Assembly: GCF_052857255.1 (NCBI RefSeq)
Contig: NC_135498.1
Location: forward strand, 158,829,124 to 158,893,123
Direction: 5' to 3'
DNA: 64,000 nucleotides
From: Amblyomma americanum
Taxonomy: Eukaryota; Arthropoda; Arachnida; Ixodida; Ixodidae
Part shown: positions 57,808 through 64,000 of the stretch, piece by piece
Layout: each line of letters begins with the position of its first letter
Numbering within the stretch: position 1 is the stretch's first letter
Made by a program: the position numbers and the translations under genes
The notes under the pieces: model-generated
What the model was told of the DNA's origin: nothing
The model's database searches: none
What the model saw: the letters and a program-made list of their open reading frames with translations, nothing else

Positions 57808-60800
57808 TTAAAATTCCTTCAGCACTGTCAAGTCTTCTACTCTCGGCAGCCACTGTGGTACACACTCAAGCGGTTTCAGCACTTCAACAAATCTGGATAT
57901 ACTCTCGCAAAAATACATCCGAGCTGGCCTCGCATCCGGATCGCTATGGAAAGCGATCATGCGGGAGCGCCATACAGATTGGAGTCCGGCCAGCATTATG
58001 AGGTCGAATGGAATCGCCTCTTCATTATTTATTGCTAGGTACCTAATATCGTGTGGGTCCAGTGTAAAATCCTTTTTGACCGTTCTATGCAGGACACCCC
58101 AAAAGTACACCCCTTCCTAACAATGTAGAAAAACATGATATATAGTTTTGGGCTGTTAGCATATCATACAGTCATTGTGGGTTAACAGCGCAACAAAGAC
58201 GGGACAAAGGCAAGACAAGCGCTTGTCTTTCCTTTGTCTTTGTTGCGCGGTTCACCCATAATGAATGCTTACCAACTCACCCAAACTTCAGCTTTACTCA
58301 ATATCATACAGTCAGCTCCCCACGGTAAGAAAAAACCCCTTGCTCTAAGAATATCTTTACTGGCAGTGTTTCAGTGTGTAGCTTGAAGTAAACGGATTTC
58401 ATGCCAAGCATCACCTGCATTCTCTTTACCCTTTTTAGAACATTCTGACCGGGTTCTCTATTATGCAAGGCTCTGTACATTGATTCCGGAAAAATGCTGT
58501 CACACACATCTTTGTAAAGTGTTATTTTCGCCGAAAAAGATAGTCATTCGAAAAACGCGCCGACAAAAATCCTACACTAGTACCCACCTCCTTGAAAAAA
58601 CCTGAAATGGATCCAGGCATCATATTTGGGCCAACGATAAAACTAGACAGAGCACATCTTAATATATCTTGGCACACTCGGCGTAAAATAGGATCGCTTG
58701 TGTCACTAAAAAACAATTATATGAACGAGCGGTCGCACAAAGAGATGCGACAGACTGAGACCACCATCCTTCACCCTTCTGAACAAATTCGTTCGGCTAC
58801 ACCTATGCCACTGCGATGCCCATATAAAGGTGGCGAACACTCTGTGCAGCCCTTGCACATTCAGCCGCGAGCAGTGCTGTACATGCATCAAATAGCATAA
58901 CTTAATTACAAAAAAAATCACATACTGTGGCCCTGGCGAAGAACGAAAGGGGAACCCCCTTCCACCTGTCTGCTTCTTCTCGCGTTTCGTGCAGCTGGTT
59001 ATCCAGAGGTCGTCATTGTTTTTGTAGCATTCCAAGGGAACACACAGGTGCTTCGCTGGGGTTTCACCCACTTCACGCCAGCAAATGTGTCTGGGGTTGT
59101 CGGCCATTCTCCATGCCAGAATCCTAGGCATTTACCCCAGTTAATTAAACTGCTTTTGAGGTCCCGGAAACCCTTCACTACTTCAACCGTTGCTGTAATA
59201 CTTTCTTGGTCGATGCTGCATACGGCAACATCATCGGCATATGCTAAGAGCTTTACTTTAGAAGCTTGCAGTTGAAACATGCGAATTGAATCATTCTGAA
59301 TAATAGCCAAACACAGTGTTTCAAACTAAAGAAAAAATAAAAGTAGACTGAGTGGGCAACCCTAGCGTACCGAACGCTGCACGGCAATGCCCCCCCCCCC
59401 CCCCCCCAAAGACTTGTTTATAAGGTTCGGGGTGCAATTCCTGTACGCCATGGCCACTCCCTCCTTAATAGTCGAGCCGACATTAATATGATCAAGAATA
59501 GCGAACAAAATAACATGCGGGACACAGTCAAAGGCCTTCTCTAGGTCAAGCTGCAGCACAGCGACACACGCTTTCATGATGTTACAGCACTCAAGCACGC
59601 ACCGCATCTTATGTATGTTACTCACTATAGACCTGCCCCTGATTCCACGTGTCTCGTGGCAGCCTACTAGGTCTTTAATCAGTGTTTGGAGTCTGCTCGC
59701 TAAAACTTTCATTAAAATTTTGTAGTCAACGTTAGTTAAAGAGATTGGCCTGCAATATGTCAAAAGGCTAAGTTTTTCTGCGGCATCAGTCTTAGCTATA
59801 AGAACAGTGTGTGATGTACTATAGGACTATTTTAAAGCTTTCATTTGGTAAGCCTCATTAAAAACTGCTGTGAGCACTGCAGGCAGCTTTTCTTTGAAAA
59901 ACTTATAAAACGACGTGGACAAGCCATCGGGCCAGGCGACTTTCCGTTCTTTAAGTTTTGAATTGCTTGGCACATTTCACCTTAAGGTATTGGTCGCTCC
60001 AAGAATTCTCTTATCTGATCGTCCAATCGCGGCATGTGGCCAAGAAATGTCTTTGTAAATCCGTCCAAGTCGGCATGATGAAACGCAAGTAGCGCTTGAT
60101 AATGCTCAGAAAACTCGCGCCCAATGCCCTCATTAACATCCAGCACGACGCCATTCCGCTCTATCTGAGCTATGCGGTTTCGTCGGGCGTTTGTATTTTC
60201 AAATCACAGAGCCCACTTCGTATGTACCTCGCCTGCTTTCAGTGAATTTGTACTCGCACACACCAACGCGCCTCGATAACGGTCTTCCTCGATCAATTTC
60301 AGTTTGTTTGATTCCTGACGTCGTCTTTGAAAATACCGCGCGTTTTCCACTACTCTGCTACCAATTTCTCCCATGTTGTTCGTAGCTCGGTTTCCTTAAT
60401 TTTTCATGGAAACGAATCGCACTGGCCCTCTCAATTGCTATGACTTTAATCTGTTGCTTGCATAGTTCTCCTGCTGACCCAGATTCAGGCTACTGTTTGG
60501 CTTCATTCTGTTAATTTCTTGTAATACTTTGGCACAAATTGTTGGTCGCTAAGTAGCTTAGAATTCCTTTTCCACATGCCACATACAAAGATTTTCAATT
60601 GTTTCTTTGTTCCTATTGCGCATTTAACCAGACAGTGATCAGCAAAACACACTGGTACAACATCGTAACTAAGGCACATCGGAATGGAATCCAGAGCAAC
60701 GTAGATCCGGTCCAGGCGTGCGTGGCTAGCACCCTGAAAATGAGTAGTTTACAGCGCGTGCGCTCTGTAGGCATTTAGCCACATCTGATAATTCCGCTTC

Positions 60801-61327
60801 GGCAACGACCTCAGCTAGTAAAGCCGTACTGCTGTCTCTAAAAGCTGTGCAGCTGGTTTTGTCCGAAGAGCTCAGCACGCAGTTGATGTCCCCCAAAATA
60901 ATGAGGCGTTTTTCAAGCATCCTGTACTGTCTAACATAGGCAAAAAAATTATATCTTTCCTCCACTGTATTGGGCGCTTACACACAAATCACCCGATATT
61001 CCGTTTTACATGAAAGGAAGTCGCACACTATTAATCTCCCAGAAGGGCATGACATGATGCGTTTGAACAGCAAGACCGGGCAGCAACTTTTTAAAAGAGT
61101 ACACACCCTGCCGACCACCCAACAGCGTGGCTGACGACGGCGTAGTACCTTGATGTGAAACGCAGCACCATGCTCCCAGTCTCCCCCTCCCCTCAACTTT
61201 TGTCTTCTGAACAGCTAGAATGTCAATGTCATTGTCTGTTACCAGCCGATACAATTGACTGTTTTCGTTAGTGTGCTAACCCTCTGACGTTCAACGTAGC
61301 TACTCATAGAGACGGTTCAGGAGCCAT
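57808..61327 (-). pseudogene. LINE C ORF2, multiply broken
   Basis: ATG at 61327 (MAPEPS). Endonuclease pieces at 60978-61254 and 60726-60965 (ILGDINCVLSS). RT pieces at 59362-59763 (CRPISLTNVDYKILMKVL, LDLEKAFDCVPH) and 58999-59310, which keeps the catalytic AYADDVAVC. C-terminal pieces run from 58716 to 57808, split by the nested insertion. Stops and frameshifts throughout. Confidence 0.82.
58175..58314. mobile_element. 140-bp hairpin-bearing insertion with 14-bp target duplication
   Basis: ATATCATACAGTCA flanks it at 58161-58174 and 58301-58314. Inside, arms GCGCAACAAAGAC and GTCTTTGTTGCGC enclose an almost perfect inner stem (ACAAAGGCAAGACAAG against CTTGTCTTTCCTTTGT, one mismatch). The rest is single-copy-like tail. 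The long duplication suggests reverse-transcribed insertion; the hairpin is unusual for a SINE. Confidence 0.7.
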
Positions 61328-61379
61328 TTAGGTTTGCAGTAGGACGGAGGCGCGAAGCACGGTGCTTACCTTTAGCATC

Positions 61380-62597
61380 TAGCATAGCTCTAGACGCCTC
61401 CGGGGCCGTCCGATTGGCTGCTCTCGCCTTTCGACGGGGGTGGTTTGTCGGCAGGTTTTCTGTCCGCGTTGACGTTTGGTCGCGGCTTGAAGGTAGGCCG
61501 CCGTCCTTGCACCGCTTTCACTGGCGGCTCGTCGACGCTGCTTGCGAGCGCCTTGTCGTCGTGGTCTCCGGAGACTTCGTGGGGGCGTTTCCTTGCTGTA
61601 CCGGTACCCGTTGTAACGGAAGCGCCATTGGAAAGCGGTTCCTGGCCCTTAGACGGTAGAGACGGTAGTGCTTGACTACTCGCTCCACTTTTGTCGAGGT
61701 CCTGCTACACCGGTGCTGGACCAGGCAACGGCCGACACGGACGGTCCGCACTTATGTTCTGGATGCACCAGCGAGGCCTGACAGCTCTGCCAACGCAGTA
61801 GGCACCGGCTCACCAGTTCATTTCGCCGCGTCCTCTGCCTGGGTCGCGTCCATTAAGTGCTCGGCCTCATCCCTTGCCCCCTGTCTCATTGCCGAGGCAT
61901 ACGTACGGATGCACTGGGAGACCTAGTGTTCGAAACGCCTGCAGCGCGGCACCTTGCACACTCTCCGGGTGTGGCCAGTGCCGTGACAGCGCAAACAGTG
62001 CATCAGACGACCGGGAGCGACGAATAAGGCCAGTTCTCCTCCAAACCGTATTTGATGCGGCAAATCTTCAACTGTCATGCCGCTCTTTAGCTTCAGAACG
62101 ACCGACCTCGTCGTGGAGCCCTTGTCACTCACACCTTTCACACGCCACCGCTCTCTGCTAACGTCCATGACAGTCCCAAATGCTGCTAATGCGGTCCCCA
62201 CGTCCTCGTCGGCCACGCCGTGCAGCAGCCAGTAAAGCCTAAGCCTCACCTGCCGATCCTGCGGGTCGATGATGACGCAGCGGCGTTTCTTCATCCTTAA
62301 AGGCCAGCAGCCGCTTTGTAGCCTCCGCGCCGTTAAGTGTGACTGCCCACACGTGATTTACCTGGTAGGCTCCCAGGGCCACGAAGTCCGGCAGGAAACC
62401 AGTAGGCAAGAGAGCATCTTTTAAATCTTCGACCCTATAGCGCCCCGCTCAAAAGTCGCCGTGCAAAAACGCGGTGTTCATAACGATGATTCCTGTTGGC
62501 AGTTCGGGCAGTATCAGCTGGTAATCGGTGTCGTCGCTATCGGTGATCCTGTTTCCACGGCCAGCAAGAGCCGCTATCGCGATCCGCCGTAGCTCAT
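61380..62597 (-). pseudogene. LINE C ORF1: zinc-knuckle protein, broken
   Basis: ATG at 62597 hits a stop after seven codons; the conserved GRGNRITDSDDTDYQLILPELPTG is read in another frame. The 61923-62294 block keeps RLYWLLHGVADEDVGTALAAFG and CLRCHGTGHTRRVC. Confidence 0.75.
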
Positions 62598-62636
62598 GAT
62601 TCTGCATCCGCACCGAACGGTAGCCGGTAGTAGAAT

Positions 62637-62657
62637 AACCAATTGCGCCACTGGGGA
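62637..62657 (-). tRNA. tRNA-Ile(UAU)-like 5' fragment, upstream of LINE C
   Basis: TCCCCAG then TGGCGCAATTGGTT, cut at the same base as in the LINE A junction. Confidence 0.75.
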
Positions 62658-62717
62658 GCTAGCGGTTGAGCACTCAGAACGCGTTCTGTATTTTAACCTG
62701 AACATGTAAATTGATTT

Positions 62718-62888
62718 TATGCGTTGCATATTGCAATCACTCAGTTCAGCCCTCGGGCGCGGCCGGGCAGCCACCAAACCACGTGACGTGACGTCACGAC
62801 AGCCGGAGGAAAAGCTAAGCCCCAACTCGCGCGGTCGCGCGCGGCCGCAGCCACCACCTGATTCCCGCTCCTCACGCTAGGGGCGCTG
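62718..62888. other. GC-rich non-coding stretch with palindromic CACGTGACGTGACGTCACG
   Basis: Replaces the expected tRNA spacer after about 62716, so an unrelated sequence joined here. It contains CACGTG next to TGACGTCA. No gene recognised; it may be the end of another repeat. Confidence 0.4.
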
Positions 62889-63204
62889 CGCCGGTCAGGT
62901 ACCAGGGGATAGACACTTTGTGCATTGCGTGCGGAGAGGAGGAGGAAACGGCTGAACACTTGATACTTTTCTGTAAAGGGCTTCACCCTACAGTGGAAGG
63001 CAGCGGGGCTGACTTACCCAAGGCATTGGGGTTTAGGGATAGTGAAGGGAAAGTGGATTTTAAGAGGTTAGAAGTAACCAAGCGAAGGTTATCTGATTGG
63101 TGGCTAAAAGCAAGACAGGAGTAAAATTTCACAAGACATGGCTAGGTGGCTTGAGCCACCGCCCGATGTAAAGGGTTCAGCCGTATCCATCCATCCATCC
63201 ATCC
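62889..63204 (+). mobile_element. LINE 3' end with (ATCC)n tail
   Basis: Open frame to 63124 ending YQGIDTLCIACGEEEETAEHLILFCKG, the C-x2-C...H-x4-C terminal finger of a LINE ORF2, then WWLKARQE and stop. A short 3' UTR precedes five ATCC units at 63185-63204. Truncated at its 5' side. Confidence 0.7.
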
Positions 63205-64000
63205 AGATGATATCTCGATTATGTTGATAAAGAAGTTAGGACCAAAATCCAAGCAAACATTAATACAGGTAGTGAACAAAATGATAGTGGATGAGAAAGT
63301 CCCCGATGAATGGCGATTAAGTAGAATGAACATGATATATAAGGGAAAGGGGGACAAAGCAGACGTAAGTAACTATCGCCCCATAACAGTGACATCTGTG
63401 GTTTACAGGGTGGTGATGCAAATTATAAAGGATAGATTGCAGGCTTGGGTGGAGAACGAGGGGATGTTAGGGGAACTACAGAATGGGTTCCGGAAACAAA
63501 GGAGGTTGGAGGACAATCTATTTTCATTGACACATTGTATAGAAATTGCGGAAAAGGAACATAGGCCCTTATTGCTAGCATTTCTGGATATTAGGGGAGC
63601 CTATGACAACGTTACTCAGGAGCATTTGTGGGACATATTGGGCACATTGGATGTGGAAAATGGAGTAATTAATCTTTTAAAAGATATATATATATATATA
63701 GAGGTAACAGAGTGCTCATTAATGGGAAAAAAATGTATCAGGGCCTGTAGAGATACAGCGGGGGCTTAGACAAGGATGTCCTCTGTCCCCTTTGTTGTTC
63801 ATGTTGTACCTGCAAGGTTTGGAGGCCAAGCTAGAGGGGAGCGGACTAGGCTTCAACCTATCTTTTTTCAAGCAAGGGGAATTGATTAAACAGACATTAC
63901 CGGGACTAATATATGCGGACGATATAGTGATAATGGCTGACAACAAGGAAGACCTGCAGAAGTTGTTAGACATATGCAGTACAGAGGGAGATAGATTAGG
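63205..64000 (+). pseudogene. LINE reverse transcriptase, 5' truncated, runs off window
   Basis: Begins directly at the (ATCC)n tail with IMLIKKLGPKSKQTL, then YRPITVTSVVYRV, LQNGFRKQRRLEDNL, AFLDIRGAYDNV. A TA-repeat expansion (63686-63702) shifts the frame and an A-run near 63728 shifts it again. RGLRQGCPLSPLLF and the intact active site LIYADDIVIM follow to the window edge. It resembles RTs of abundant tick LINEs; clade not fixed. Confidence 0.75.

Larger units (their letters stand above)
57688..62636 (-). mobile_element. LINE C: Tx1-like element, third insertion
   Basis: 4949 bp from ATTCTACTACCGGC to an A-tail with AATAAA. The target duplication is GTGGCGCAATTGGTT (62637-62651) and GTGGCACAATTGGTT (57673-57687). 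It contains a nested 140-bp insertion at 58175-58314 and an 18-base C-run at about 59390-59407. The most decayed of the three. Confidence 0.83.
47140..62716 (-). repeat. tRNA-Ile(UAU)-like tandem array interrupted by three LINEs
   Basis: Removing the LINEs leaves four head-to-tail units of about 195 bp: a 91-93 nt tRNA-like gene plus about 104 bp of spacer. The spacer is recognisable each time by TATTTTAAC and CACATGCCCATA-like stretches (near 47190, 52205, 57330, 57530 and 62690). Three of the four genes are split. Confidence 0.85.

Noticed and set aside
63185..63204. Short-repeat array as a CRISPR
   Set aside because: Simple tetranucleotide tail of a LINE with no spacers.

Overview
The window looks like nuclear DNA of a chelicerate, most likely a hard tick. 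The evidence is a spliced arthropod-type gene with large, transposon-filled introns, short-LTR Ty3 elements, tRNA-derived SINEs of the type I associate with ixodid ticks, and Tx1-like LINEs. The species assignment is inference. There are no operons, CRISPR arrays or bacterial features.

Layout. (1) 1-2010: four head-to-tail copies of a 497-498 bp satellite unit, each holding a tRNA-like sequence with Pol III boxes and a T-run. It ends in a (TA)n tract. (2) 2042-7327, minus strand: a near-intact Ty3 retrotransposon with two identical 173-bp LTRs, inserted in the (TA)n tract, with gag and pol joined by a GGGAAAC -1 slip site. (3) 7388-12128: non-coding DNA with SINE pieces. (4) 12129-46692, plus strand: nine exons of one GMC oxidoreductase (glucose/choline dehydrogenase-like). 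All nine are joined by GT-AG introns in consistent phase. The first and last coding exons are outside the window or not found. Intron 2 carries a decayed Ty3 element (13241-18530, TSD CGAG) and a LINE tail. Intron 8 carries a third Ty3 element (about 37600-42556, minus strand) and two copies of an E-box-rich repeat. (5) 47140-62716, minus strand: a tandem array of tRNA-Ile(UAU)-like genes, unit about 195 bp, in which three of four genes are split at the same D-loop site by three Tx1-like LINEs of 4.8-4.9 kb (A, B, C). (6) 62718-64000, plus strand: the 3' end of another LINE family ending in (ATCC)n, abutted by a second reverse-transcriptase fragment that runs off the window.

The one host protein gene encodes a FAD enzyme. 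It shows the Rossmann GGGSAG, GMC signature 1 in [12 protein letters not shown], a signature-2-like stretch and HPAGTCRMG. Nearly everything else is mobile DNA.

The best candidate for something under-described is the tRNA-Ile(UAU) array with its site-specific LINEs. The target-site duplication (GTGGCGCAATTGGTT) is the tRNA A box itself, and two of the three elements share base-precise junctions. Second is the 498-bp tRNA-like satellite with paired GACGT-N3-ACGTC dyads 31 bp apart. I did not find an unknown multi-gene system.
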